From positions 1 to 13,058 of the forward strand of contig DPPH01000010.1 in NCBI GenBank assembly GCA_003539375.1: DNA of 13,058 bases, written 5' to 3'. The stretch comes from Clostridiales bacterium (lineage in GTDB: Bacteria > Bacillota > Clostridia > Tissierellales > Dethiosulfatibacteraceae). Of the stretch, positions 1 to 6,340 are shown piece by piece. A program made the translations under genes and the position numbers. The notes beneath the pieces were generated by a model, which made no database searches, was not told where the DNA came from, and was given only the letters and a program-made list of their open reading frames with translations. Numbering within the stretch: position 1 is the first letter of the stretch; each line of letters opens with the position of its first letter.

Positions 1-159
1 TGAAGTAACATTCAAGGATATAGTGTGATTTTGCAAATTACTCCGGCACTTCCTTTGCAAAATAAATTAGCAATGATGCCAGCGTAATGTGAAAGGATTT
101 CAAAATATTTCGGAAGATGTTCAATAATCTTTCACATTTGCACGGTATTTAGGTATCCG
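1..159. other. Non-coding left flank, possible transposase-binding end
   Basis: No gene is visible here. The palindrome TTTGCAAA occurs twice (30-37 and 54-61), and TTTGCA occurs again near 136. A perfect 10-base inverted repeat, AATGTGAAAG at 86-95 and CTTTCACATT at 129-138, encloses a 33-base loop. Short repeats near a transposon end often bind the transposase, so this may be part of the left end. That reading is inference from position only. Confidence 0.3.
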
Positions 160-197
160 AAATAAAGAGAAAACCGGGGGTTTTCACCCAACCGGTT
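160..197 (-). terminator. Rho-independent terminator of the transposition operon
   Basis: On the minus strand, AACCGG pairs with CCGGTT and GGGT pairs with ACCC around a GAAA loop of the GNRA type, with a two-base TT bulge. A T-rich tail (TTCTCTTT) follows. It begins 6 bases after the ATPase stop codon, so it ends the two-gene transposition operon. Confidence 0.85.
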
Positions 198-203
198 ATC
201 ATA

Positions 204-1004
204 TTAAATACCAGCCTCTTCAGCAGCCAGACGGACCACTTCCTCATCAATCAGTTCCTTCCTTGCTTGGTATCCGGCAAGCAAAGAATGGGTAGCTATC
301 TTGTTAATCAGTCTGGGCCAGCCACGGGATAGAGAAGTGATGGCCTGTATTGCAGAATCATTGAAGATAGTGTGATTAGCTCCAGCTAACTGCATATGGT
401 GGGCTATGTAGCGAGCCACTTCATCCTTTGTTAACGGCTCCACCTTGTAACGCATCATAATTCGCTGCGAAAGCGGACGGTTATGGTTTAAAGAGAGCCT
501 GTCCAAAAGATGAGGTAAGCCAGCAAGAATGAGGATAAAAGGATTCTCCGAATCCATATCAAAGTTAAAAAGAATACTAAGGTCATTCAAAAAGGCATCC
601 TTAGCCATCTGCATCTCATCCAAAATAAATACGGGAGTAATTTTTCTTTCCTTAAAGTAGACCTTAATAGCCTGTTGGATTTGATGGAAAAGATCAACCT
701 TACGAGACTTAGGATCTTCCCCTAATCCAACGGCTAAACCACGGTAAAAGTCCATTACCGTTCCGGTAGATAGGGGAAAATAGATAACCTTAAACAGAGA
801 AGGATTTAAACTTTCAGCGAAACCCCTAAGAGCAAAGGTTTTGCCAGCACCCGGTTCACCAACTAAGAGCCCCATACCCCTAGTTTTCTTCATGTAATCC
901 AACCGGGCACTCATCTCCTGATACGGACCGGAAGGGAAAGAATCAGGAGATTTAATCTCCTTGGCAAAAGGAGTCCTAGCTAGAGAATAAAAAGTTTGAT
1001 ACAT
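204..1004 (-). CDS. ExeA/TniB-type AAA+ ATPase, transposition helper
   Basis: This is a 266-residue AAA+ ATPase of the kind that partners DDE transposases (TniB, MuB, IstB roles), probably selecting target DNA and activating the transposase. The Walker A motif GEPGAGKT is at residues 49-56 and Walker B VFILDE at 125-130. A candidate arginine finger sits in LSQRI near 181, and a sensor-2-like GWPRL is near 229. The frame extends 23 codons further upstream, but I chose the ATG at 1004 because AAGGAGG lies just before it. That ribosome site sits in the last codons of the transposase gene, whose stop ends 4 bases before this ATG, so translation is probably coupled. The start MYQTFYSLARTPF matches the usual ExeA-like opening. 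The family is clear; the precise role is inferred from its partner. Confidence 0.88.
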   Translation of the reverse strand: MYQTFYSLARTPFAKEIKSPDSFPSGPYQEMSARLDYMKKTRGMGLLVGEPGAGKTFALRGFAESLNPSLFKVIYFPLSTGTVMDFYRGLAVGLGEDPKSRKVDLFHQIQQAIKVYFKERKITPVFILDEMQMAKDAFLNDLSILFNFDMDSENPFILILAGLPHLLDRLSLNHNRPLSQRIMMRYKVEPLTKDEVARYIAHHMQLAGANHTIFNDSAIQAITSLSRGWPRLINKIATHSLLAGYQARKELIDEEVVRLAAEEAGI

Positions 1005-1008
1005 AAGG

Positions 1009-2256
1009 TTAAACCTCCTTGTCCATGGACATATTCCTAAAAGAAATAGAACGATCCCTTTTAACATGGGCATTATCAGAAAAGTTAACTAAAACAGCCT
1101 TAGCAACAGATACGCCATCCTCGTAAATATAGACCTTGTCATCATCATAACGAACTTCAATTCGTTGACCGATGAAGCGAGGTGGAACCTCATATAGGAG
1201 AGAATTAACAGAGATGGTGCTGTCATGCTTGACCTTGCGATAATCCCTTTTTAGAAATAACGGGTCTAAAGAAGCCGGGTCTTCTACCATACGTATCCTG
1301 CTGACCTGAGAAAGATATACATCCTGTGGAGTCATACCCAAAGAAGCATGGGGTTTGCGGTGATAATCCTCCTCCAGCCACTGCCAGAACCTTTGGTTTA
1401 ATTCCTCAATAGTACGAGCAGGCCTCAGTTTTAATAAAGGCAAAAATCTGGTTTTTACCGTACCGAAGAGCCTTTCAATTTTCCCTTTGCTAGCTGCGTC
1501 GTACGGTTGGGTATGGGTAAGAGCAATACCCAAGCTGGCACAAGCTACTTGGAAGGTATCGGAACGGTAAATTTTACCGTTATCAACATAGACAATCTTA
1601 GGAATGCCTCTACGAATTAAGGCTTCCTTAAAGACAGCTTTTAGAGAGTCAAATTTCTCAGAAAAAAAGAACTGGGCAAAAGGTACGACACGAGAACAAT
1701 CATCAATAAAAGCGAAAAGATTAGTTCTAAGCTTTTTACCATCAACAATTAAGTAGGGCCCAACAGACATATCGCCCTGCCAAAGGGTATTAACCGTATC
1801 ATAGGCAAAGCGCTTTCGCTCAGGAGCTTTAGAAATTTCCTTGCCTATCATACCTTGTTTCTTTAATAGCCTGTAAACGGTAGTATAGGATACTTCCTTA
1901 GGTAAGATTTCACCTTTATCTACCAACTGATCATAAAAGACAGAAACAGGCAGCCCCCGTTCCTCCTGGCGCAGGGCAAGTAAATGCTCCTCAAATTCCC
2001 GGCTAAGTTTTCTGGATTGGCCACGGTCCGAGCGTCTTTTAGGTTTTAAACCATCAAAACCTTCACGACGATAATCCAAAAGCCAGCAGGAAAGAGTCTT
2101 GGGGGTAAATTCCTTGGGACCATAGTAAGGAACCTGATGAATTTGGGAGCATATCTCTGCCAGATAATCCTTTTGGCAATTGACTTGTCCATTTAAAATG
2201 GGTGCAATAAGTCCGTAACGGAACAAAGCGATATTCTCACGATCCTTTTCAGTCAT
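1009..2256 (-). CDS. DDE (rve-type) integrase-like transposase
   Basis: This 415-residue transposase of the retroviral-integrase fold catalyses strand transfer of the element. An N-terminal helix-turn-helix DNA-binding part spans about residues 1-135. The catalytic domain shows D162 (QGDMS), D225 (YVDNG) and E261 (KGKIE); D225 and E261 are 35 residues apart, the classical D,D35E spacing. A C-terminal beta-rich part (about 345-395, with ISVNSLLYEVPPRF) resembles the Mu/TniA C-terminal domain. The ATG start is 8 bases after AGGAGG, which is itself held in a hairpin. No frameshift or lost catalytic residue is seen, so it looks intact. The operon layout resembles IS21, but the ATPase partner is ExeA/TniB-like. 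I do not assign an IS family name. Confidence 0.9.
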   Translation of the reverse strand: MTEKDRENIALFRYGLIAPILNGQVNCQKDYLAEICSQIHQVPYYGPKEFTPKTLSCWLLDYRREGFDGLKPKRRSDRGQSRKLSREFEEHLLALRQEERGLPVSVFYDQLVDKGEILPKEVSYTTVYRLLKKQGMIGKEISKAPERKRFAYDTVNTLWQGDMSVGPYLIVDGKKLRTNLFAFIDDCSRVVPFAQFFFSEKFDSLKAVFKEALIRRGIPKIVYVDNGKIYRSDTFQVACASLGIALTHTQPYDAASKGKIERLFGTVKTRFLPLLKLRPARTIEELNQRFWQWLEEDYHRKPHASLGMTPQDVYLSQVSRIRMVEDPASLDPLFLKRDYRKVKHDSTISVNSLLYEVPPRFIGQRIEVRYDDDKVYIYEDGVSVAKAVLVNFSDNAHVKRDRSISFRNMSMDKEV

Positions 2257-2264
2257 TTAAAATC

Positions 2265-2282
2265 CCTCCTTGTACTAGGAGG
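2265..2282 (-). promoter_or_regulatory. Hairpin sequestering the transposase ribosome site
   Basis: On the minus strand, CCTCCT (2282-2277) can pair with AGGAGG (2270-2265) across a six-base loop. The paired AGGAGG is the transposase Shine-Dalgarno sequence. Such a fold would reduce initiation, a known way to keep transposase levels low (IS200 is one example). The pairing is seen; the regulatory effect is inferred. Confidence 0.55.
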
Positions 2283-2296
2283 CTAACCGGTTAACC
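2281..2296. promoter_or_regulatory. Near-perfect palindrome upstream of the transposase, possible operator
   Basis: GGCTAACCGGTTAACC is a 16-base palindrome with one mismatched pair. Its core TAACCGGTTA is perfect. It lies immediately upstream of the ribosome-site hairpin and could bind a dimeric repressor or the transposase. The core AACCGGTT also occurs at 190-197, within the terminator at the other end of the operon. Confidence 0.4.
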
Positions 2297-2392
2297 TATC
2301 ATTTCCATTTTAAAAGGATACAGAGAATATATCTATGCAAAAGGTTTGTGGAAATAGTTAAATCTTTTTTGAAGGTCAGGGCTATGGTACAA
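2297..2392. other. Short non-coding gap between transposase and DUF6431-like gene
   Basis: The transposase promoter should be here, but no box pair is convincing. A weak minus-strand candidate is TTTCCA, then 17 bases, then TATATT. A 7-base inverted repeat (ATTTCCA 2301-2307, TGGAAAT 2349-2355) is present. An 8-base-pair hairpin at 2383-2405 (TATGGTAC / GTGCCATA, one wobble pair) spans the stop codon of the DUF6431-like gene and lacks a T-run. Confidence 0.3.
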
Positions 2393-2914
2393 TTAAAGTG
2401 CCATAAAGTTGTATGAGAAATGTCCCCTGGACCTTCTTACGAAGGTTGCTTTCCCCAAAGCGAGGATCATTCTTAACAATTTTGTGGCCTTTTCTTTTGT
2501 ATTTTTAGGCAAGATACCCCTAAATCCATCATCTCGGAAGAACATCTCTATCTGGGTTAATCGATTTAGAAATCGCTTACGATAAAACAGTGCCAATTGA
2601 TGATAGCCGCTAATTTTCCCTTTAATCATTAAACTCTCCAACTTCTCAAAGATAACGTTAACTGTGTATTGAAAGTATGCTAAAAGAAAAGTTGGCAAGA
2701 TAGAGAGCGCTTGCTTACAGGAAGGACATTTCAGCCGACAAATAGGTATTCTGTACTGACCTTCTTCAATAGCATTGCGCCAATAGAACCCGTGCCGGTG
2801 CAATCTAATTCGACCCTTACAATGAGGACATTGGTCAATTACAGGAAAATCATTTTTCTTACCCCGGGCTTCATATTCCTTAACAGAAATACCAAAGTCA
2901 TGATAGACAAACAA
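2393..2914 (-). CDS. DUF6431-like zinc-ribbon protein of the transposon
   Basis: This protein of about 173 residues opens with DFGISVKEY, followed by two paired cysteine motifs (CPHC and CPSC) around an RLHRHGF segment. That is a zinc ribbon of the kind I recall as DUF6431, which often accompanies DDE/ExeA transposons in Firmicutes. Its C-terminal half is basic and rich in aromatic residues, which would suit DNA binding. The function is unknown. The frame reaches back to 3046, but that stretch contains a terminator hairpin read as protein. I therefore prefer the TTG at 2914, which has AGGGGTGA five bases before it; a GTG at 2923 is the alternative. The gene reads in the same direction as the transposase. 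The family name comes from memory and is not verified by a search. Confidence 0.7.
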   Translation of the reverse strand: MFVYHDFGISVKEYEARGKKNDFPVIDQCPHCKGRIRLHRHGFYWRNAIEEGQYRIPICRLKCPSCKQALSILPTFLLAYFQYTVNVIFEKLESLMIKGKISGYHQLALFYRKRFLNRLTQIEMFFRDDGFRGILPKNTKEKATKLLRMILALGKATFVRRSRGHFSYNFMAL

Positions 2915-2930
2915 AAAAATCACCCCTAAA

Positions 2931-2956
2931 CATTTTGAAAATATTTTATCAAAATG
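2931..2956. repeat. Inverted repeat upstream of the DUF6431-like gene
   Basis: CATTTTGA and TCAAAATG are perfect 8-base inverted arms separated by ten AT-only bases. The repeat lies just upstream of the preferred start of the DUF6431-like gene, where an operator or a promoter element could be. Nothing else supports a function. Confidence 0.3.
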
Positions 2957-2991
2957 CAGGGGCATTAAAATATATACTGGCTGTTTGATTT

Positions 2992-3018
2992 TGAAAAAAA
3001 TCCTCCCATTCGGGAGGA
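2992..3018 (-). terminator. Minus-strand terminator at the transposon edge
   Basis: On the minus strand, TCCTCCC and GGGAGGA form a 7-base-pair stem around a four-base loop, followed by TTTTTTTC. This is a standard intrinsic terminator facing into the transposon, upstream of the DUF6431-like gene. It would stop outside transcription from entering the element. It could also be left over from a gene that once ended here. Confidence 0.75.
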
Positions 3019-3045
3019 GATAATGAGCAAGGCGACAAAAATCCA

Positions 3046-3945
3046 AAGCGAGGAAAAAACCATTATGGTAAATGGCTTGGAGATAAAAACCCTGTTGCTC
3101 ATTCTGAAAAATTAAGAAATTCCATTGATAAAATACTCAGAAAAAATCCTGCTGATTTTGATGAATTTTTATCTGAAATGAAACTGGCAGGCTATGAAAT
3201 AAAGTCAGGAAAGCACATCAGTTTTAAGAGTGAACGTCAAAAGAAATTCATTCGCCTGCGTTCTTTAGGGAATGGATATTCTGAGGAAGAAATAAAGGCT
3301 GGTATTCATGGTAACAAATCTTTTGTTGATAAAAAGAGAGTAAATGAAAGGTCAAAATCTACAGTTAATCTTTTAGTGGATATACAGGCAAAATTACAGT
3401 TAGGAAAAGGTGCTGGCTATGAGCGGTGGGCAAAGATTTTTAATCTCAAACAGATGGCACAGACCATCAATTATCTAACGGAAAATAATCTGCTTATCTA
3501 TGAAGATTTAGAGAAAAAAGCACAGGATATTACGGATAATTTCAATCAGTTGTCTGCTCAAATTAAAGCTGTCGAAAAGCGTATGACAGAGATAGCAAGT
3601 CTTAAAACTCATATCATCAACTATTCCAAAACCCGTGAGGTTTACACGGCTTATCGTAAGTCAGGATACTCTAAAAAATTCTATGAAGAGCATACTGCTG
3701 ATTTGCTTTTGCATAAAGCGGCAAAGGTGGCTTTTGACAACTTAGAGAGTAAGAAATTACCTACTGTTAAAGACTTACAAATGGAGTGTTCCGAATTGCT
3801 TTCTGCAAAGAATAAAGCTTATGCACAGTACCATTCCATAAAAAAAGAAAAGCAAAATATCCTGATTGCAAAGACAAATGTTGATCGCCTTTTAGGGGGA
3901 AATTATGAGAGTGATAAAAAAGAAAAAACACAGGAACAGAGATAA
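3046..3945 (+). pseudogene. Relaxase of a Tn1549-type ICE, 5'-truncated
   Basis: The frame reads as the C-terminal part of a MobA/VirD2-like relaxase from Firmicute conjugative transposons. Recognisable stretches include HYGKWLGDKNP, AGYEIKSGKHISFK, YERWAKIFNLKQMAQTINYL, a coiled-coil-like middle, and HKAAKVAFDNLESKKLPT. The N-terminal nuclease domain, with its catalytic tyrosine and metal-binding histidines, is absent. The open frame starts at 2995, with no start codon or ribosome site before relaxase-like sequence appears at about 3050. The ATG at 3178 also lacks a ribosome site. The gene was evidently cut at the transposon junction and can no longer nick DNA. A terminator overlaps its stop codon. 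The missing 5' part might lie left of the transposon if a simple insertion caused the break. Confidence 0.82.
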
Positions 3946-3965
3946 TCTATTCCTGTGTTTTTTTA
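3923..3965 (+). terminator. Relaxase terminator
   Basis: AAAAAACACAGGAA (3923-3936) and TTCCTGTGTTTTTT (3950-3963) are perfect 14-base inverted arms, and the 3' arm ends in a T-run. The relaxase stop codon lies in the loop. The A-rich 5' arm means it could also act on the minus strand. Confidence 0.9.
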
Positions 3966-4071
3966 GCTCCCAAAGGGAGCGTAGCCACACAAGTTATTGT
4001 GTGTTCAATGGGGATTGGGGATACTCCCCAACAAGCAAAAATGCAAGGTGTGTACCACCTTGCCCTGCTTG
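3966..4071 (+). other. Cluster of four hairpins, candidate origin of transfer
   Basis: Four stems follow in about 100 bases: GCTCCC/GGGAGC (3966-3980), CACACAA/TTGTGTG (3986-4003), TTGGGGA/TCCCCAA (4015-4031) and GCAAGGTG/CACCTTGC (4043-4063). The last is nested inside CAAGCA (4032-4037) and TGCTTG (4066-4071). An inverted repeat followed by CCCTGC recalls the CCTG|C nick core of MOBP origins of transfer, and the relaxase gene is adjacent. Origins are more often upstream of the relaxase operon, so attenuation or a structured RNA are alternatives. Stems are seen; function is inferred. Confidence 0.4.
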
Positions 4072-4083
4072 CCAAGTAAATAA

Positions 4084-4510
4084 GTGCTAAATTGACTAAT
4101 AGTTTATCTAAAAGAAAATGGTATAAGTTACGTGGTAGTTATTAAATGTAGAAAATGAAATTAGCTCTTATCAATAAATTAGTAATCATAAGTAAAATCT
4201 GATTATATACGGATACTAACGATCTTTAAATAGATACACAGGGATAGATTTTTTTCTAGATATACATAGAAGAAGTGGCTTTTTATCTTTTAAAGGCCTC
4301 ACCCAGTCAAAATAATTGAACACTCATGCAAAGAATTCTTCTTTTTTACATTTACACTCGGGTCAGTATTATTCAAATTGCAATCTATAGAGGAATTAGA
4401 TTTATCTAATTCCGAAACTTTGTTTAATTTTCTATATGAGAAACTAACGCTATTCATAGATGATTCCACATAGATTAGGTTATCCGTAAGATGCAAATCA
4501 CCACTATTAC
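4084..4510. other. Gene-poor stretch between the hairpin cluster and the TetR gene
   Basis: I see no recognisable gene here. The region is AT-rich with scattered stops on both strands. A 72-codon minus-strand frame (4299-4517) has a TTG start after AGGTGA, but its protein is low-complexity and unrecognised, and it overlaps the tetR promoter. Most likely this is decayed ICE sequence. Confidence 0.5.
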
Positions 4511-4539
4511 TTGACAAATGGAATCACCTAGTATAAAAT
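4511..4539 (+). promoter_or_regulatory. Promoter of the tetR-exporter operon
   Basis: The -35 box TTGACA (4511-4516, perfect) is followed by 17 bases and the -10 box TAAAAT (4534-4539). The start of transcription would fall in or just before the palindrome at 4542-4557. Confidence 0.8.
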
Positions 4540-4541
4540 AA

Positions 4542-4557
4542 TAACTACCGGTAGTTA
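4542..4557. promoter_or_regulatory. Palindromic operator, probably for the TetR-type repressor
   Basis: TAACTACCGGTAGTTA is a perfect 16-base palindrome starting two bases after the -10 box and 19 bases before the repressor ATG. Its size and position are typical of a TetR-family operator. Autorepression of the operon, relieved by a ligand, is the likely logic. Confidence 0.75.
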
Positions 4558-4576
4558 GTATTAAGGATGGTGAATT

Positions 4577-5155
4577 ATGAAAACAAAAGATTTAATTATT
4601 GAAGAATTTATAAAATCCTTTGGTGAAAATGGATTTGAAGGAACTTCTGTTGACTATCTAGCAAAGCAAGTTGGCATAAAGAAAGGTTCTATTTATACCC
4701 ACTACAGTGGAAAAAATGAAATATTTACTATTGCCTGTGAAAAAATACTAGATAAATGTATCGTTGCTATAAAACAATTGCTTGAAGTAGAGAGGGATAA
4801 ACCATTAGATGAACAACTTTTTATTTTGCTTAAAACTGTCTGTCTAGAAAGTGATTTTTTAACCGCTGATGAGATAGCTTTCAGCAAGCGCGTTGCAATT
4901 TTATCTAGCAGTGAATTATTGTCGCTTGTAGATAAATTATTAGCAAAATATGATAATTTTATTGACGACACAGTATCACGAATTTTTATTGATTGTGCTA
5001 AACAAAAAATGTTGGCAGAAGAAGAGATAACGTCTGCCATAAGTGTATATCGTATGTTGTTGGAAAACTTATATATTGATTCATTAGCAAATCAAAATTG
5101 TAATGAAAAATTGAATCATTTATGGAGATATTTTTGGAAAGGTGTTTGCAGTTAA
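4577..5155 (+). CDS. TetR/AcrR-family transcriptional repressor
   Basis: This 192-residue protein has an N-terminal TetR helix-turn-helix (about residues 23-50, TSVDYLAKQVGIKKGSIYTH), followed by the signature switch to KNEIF. The C-terminal, mostly helical part (51-192) is the variable ligand and dimer domain. It starts at an ATG preceded by AAGGATGGTG. A near-consensus promoter and a perfect palindrome directly upstream suggest autoregulation. A small multidrug export protein follows 31 bases after the stop codon, so it probably controls that exporter in response to a toxic compound. The ligand cannot be read from the sequence. The gene is intact and lies among ICE genes as cargo. Confidence 0.9.
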   Translation: MKTKDLIIEEFIKSFGENGFEGTSVDYLAKQVGIKKGSIYTHYSGKNEIFTIACEKILDKCIVAIKQLLEVERDKPLDEQLFILLKTVCLESDFLTADEIAFSKRVAILSSSELLSLVDKLLAKYDNFIDDTVSRIFIDCAKQKMLAEEEITSAISVYRMLLENLYIDSLANQNCNEKLNHLWRYFWKGVCS

Positions 5156-5186
5156 AAATTAAATAAACTTGATTGGAGGTTTAATT

Positions 5187-5627
5187 TTGGAAATTATTAA
5201 GTATATTGGAGCAGCATTTTCAACTTGGTTCATAGGTTTTTTTCCTTATTTTGAAATTTATATTGCAATACCTGCAGGTTTTGCAGCCGGGCTAAATTGG
5301 TTTGACGCTTTTTTATGGGCTTCACTAGGAAATTGGATGGTTATTCCGTTTGTGGATATATGCTATGAATGGTTAATGAAATTTAATTTCATGAAAAAAA
5401 TCATGGAAAAAAGTCTAAATGGAAAATGGGAGAATCGCATAGAAAAGCATGGTGCATGGGTTATACTTTTGTTAACTCCTTTAGCAGGTGTTTGGACAAT
5501 AGGTGTTATTGCTAAAGCACTAAAGTTTAATCGAGCAAAACTTTGGATATATAGTGCAACTAGTGTTGGGATTACTGGATTAATTATTACGATATTAATT
5601 ATAAATGGAATTACACTAGTATCATAA
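5187..5627 (+). CDS. Small multidrug export family membrane protein (COG2426 type)
   Basis: This 146-residue integral membrane protein has about four hydrophobic spans (roughly residues 5-40, 40-65, 85-110 and 115-143). An early FPYFEIYIAIPAG segment and a following GN match the small multidrug export family (Pfam Sm_multidrug_ex), presumed exporters whose substrates are mostly unproven. The frame opens at a TTG at 5169, but I chose the TTG at 5187 because GGAGG (5175-5179) sits seven bases before it. It is the second gene of the tetR operon and probably its regulatory target. A 7-base inverted repeat (ATTTACT/AGTAAAT, 5627-5652) follows the stop codon but lacks a T-run, so it is a weak terminator candidate at best. 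Confidence 0.82.
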   Translation: MEIIKYIGAAFSTWFIGFFPYFEIYIAIPAGFAAGLNWFDAFLWASLGNWMVIPFVDICYEWLMKFNFMKKIMEKSLNGKWENRIEKHGAWVILLLTPLAGVWTIGVIAKALKFNRAKLWIYSATSVGITGLIITILIINGITLVS

Positions 5628-5652
5628 TTTACTTTTAATGAAGAGAGTAAAT

Positions 5653-6115
5653 AGAAGTAGGTTTGCAGACTTAACTGTTACTCCAGAAATATTTTTGGCT
5701 GGTATTTATCTTGCTTCTATACAAAACTAACATTACTATATAGATAATTATATCCAAAATCAAGTGAATTTAATGTTTGAAAACTAATCTGTAACCTTGA
5801 TCTGGTAAACTCAATCTATTTCTTTTCTCGAGTCTATTCAAGCTAGAATAGTGCTTACTTAGATGAAGAAATCATCGAAATAATCGAGACTCTTGGTTGC
5901 AAAAACTAAATTAAAGCAAAAAGCCTATGCGGTACTTAATAATTATGGTTAATATATGTACCTTAAATATTTTCTCGATTTTAGATGTTATAATGTACAA
6001 ATTATATAGTGATAGAGTAAAGTGTTGCAATCTTCACTAATTTGAAATGATATTTTAGACGTTTTATTAAATACGAAAAGCATACTGGAGAAAATAAAAA
6101 AAGGGGGGAGACTAG
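5653..6115. other. Non-coding leader and remnant stretch before the KTR gene
   Basis: No full gene is visible. A short open segment at 5847-5909 (NSAYLDEEIIEIIETLGCKN, then stop) has no start codon and may be the tail of a lost gene. A 6-base-pair hairpin CTATTC/GAATAG lies near 5833-5850. The only promoter-like signal is the extended -10 near 5986. Otherwise the stretch is AT-rich and featureless. Confidence 0.45.
5986..5994 (+). promoter_or_regulatory. Extended -10 promoter element upstream of the KTR gene
   Basis: TGTTATAAT is an extended -10 (TG, one base, TATAAT). The -35 region is poor, as extended -10 promoters tolerate. It lies about 120 bases before the KTR start. A second weak candidate, TTGCAA, 17 bases, TGATAT, lies nearer to the gene (about 6024-6052). 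Confidence 0.4.
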
Positions 6116-6289
6116 TTGCAAAAATCAAAATGGGTATGTTGTCCTATCTGCGCCAATAAAACGAGAATCCGTATAAGGGAAGATACAGTATTAAAGTGTT
6201 TTCCACTATATTGCCCAAAATGTAAACAAGAAACTCTTGTACATATACAACAATTTAACATGTCAGTTATCAAAGAGCCAGATGCATAG
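6116..6289 (+). CDS. Cysteine-rich KTR family protein
   Basis: This 57-residue protein has CPIC at residues 9-12, C28, and CPKC at 33-36, with the KTRIRIREDT segment that gives the KTR family its name. It is a small zinc-ribbon-like protein commonly found in Firmicute conjugative elements near resistance cargo and the sigma-like regulator, which fits this location. Its function is not known to me; zinc and nucleic-acid binding are plausible. It starts at TTG 6116, five bases after a very strong GGGGGGAG, and was too short and non-ATG for simple gene calling. A terminator follows directly. The start and family are well supported by the ribosome site and motif. Confidence 0.85.
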   Translation: MQKSKWVCCPICANKTRIRIREDTVLKCFPLYCPKCKQETLVHIQQFNMSVIKEPDA

Positions 6290-6295
6290 ACGCAG

Positions 6296-6340
6296 AGCCG
6301 ATAATATGTGATTTTCATAATCATATATTACCGGCTTTTT
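6296..6340 (+). terminator. KTR gene terminator
   Basis: AGCCG (6296-6300) pairs with CGGCT (6332-6336), and the AT-rich segments inside (ATAATATGTGATT with AATCATATATTA) extend the stem. A TTTTT run follows. It begins seven bases after the KTR stop codon. Confidence 0.85.

Larger units (their letters stand above)
1..3020 (-). mobile_element. Three-gene transposon (DDE transposase, AAA+ ATPase, DUF6431-like protein)
   Basis: A D,D35E transposase, an AAA+ ATPase and a zinc-ribbon protein lie together on the minus strand, and the neighbouring conjugation gene is cut off next to them. This arrangement resembles the TniA/TniB, MuA/MuB and IstA/IstB pairs. I could not identify convincing terminal inverted repeats or a target duplication, so both limits are approximate. 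The left end may lie outside the window. The right end must fall between the minus-strand terminator at about 3018 and the start of relaxase-like coding at about 3046-3052. Confidence 0.6.

Noticed and set aside
2711..2929. 72-codon plus-strand frame opposite the DUF6431-like gene
   Set aside because: It is a shadow of the zinc-ribbon gene, with no ribosome site and no recognisable protein.
2915..3046. N-terminal extension of the DUF6431-like frame up to 3046
   Set aside because: This segment includes the minus-strand terminator hairpin, has no ribosome site, and lies before the family's usual opening DFGISVKEY.
3966..4063. CRISPR-like array of short inverted repeats
   Set aside because: The four hairpins differ in sequence and have no constant direct repeat, and no cas genes are present.
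3905..4090. 61-codon plus-strand frame across the relaxase terminator and hairpins
   Set aside because: It translates perfect inverted repeats and a terminator, and its start lies within the relaxase gene.
4299..4517. 72-codon minus-strand frame with TTG start after AGGTGA
   Set aside because: The protein is low-complexity and unrecognised, and the frame overlaps the strong tetR promoter. A chance frame is more likely.
5847..5909. Short open segment ending in EIIETLGCKN
   Set aside because: It has no start codon and is too short to identify. It is kept only as a possible remnant in the non-coding entry.
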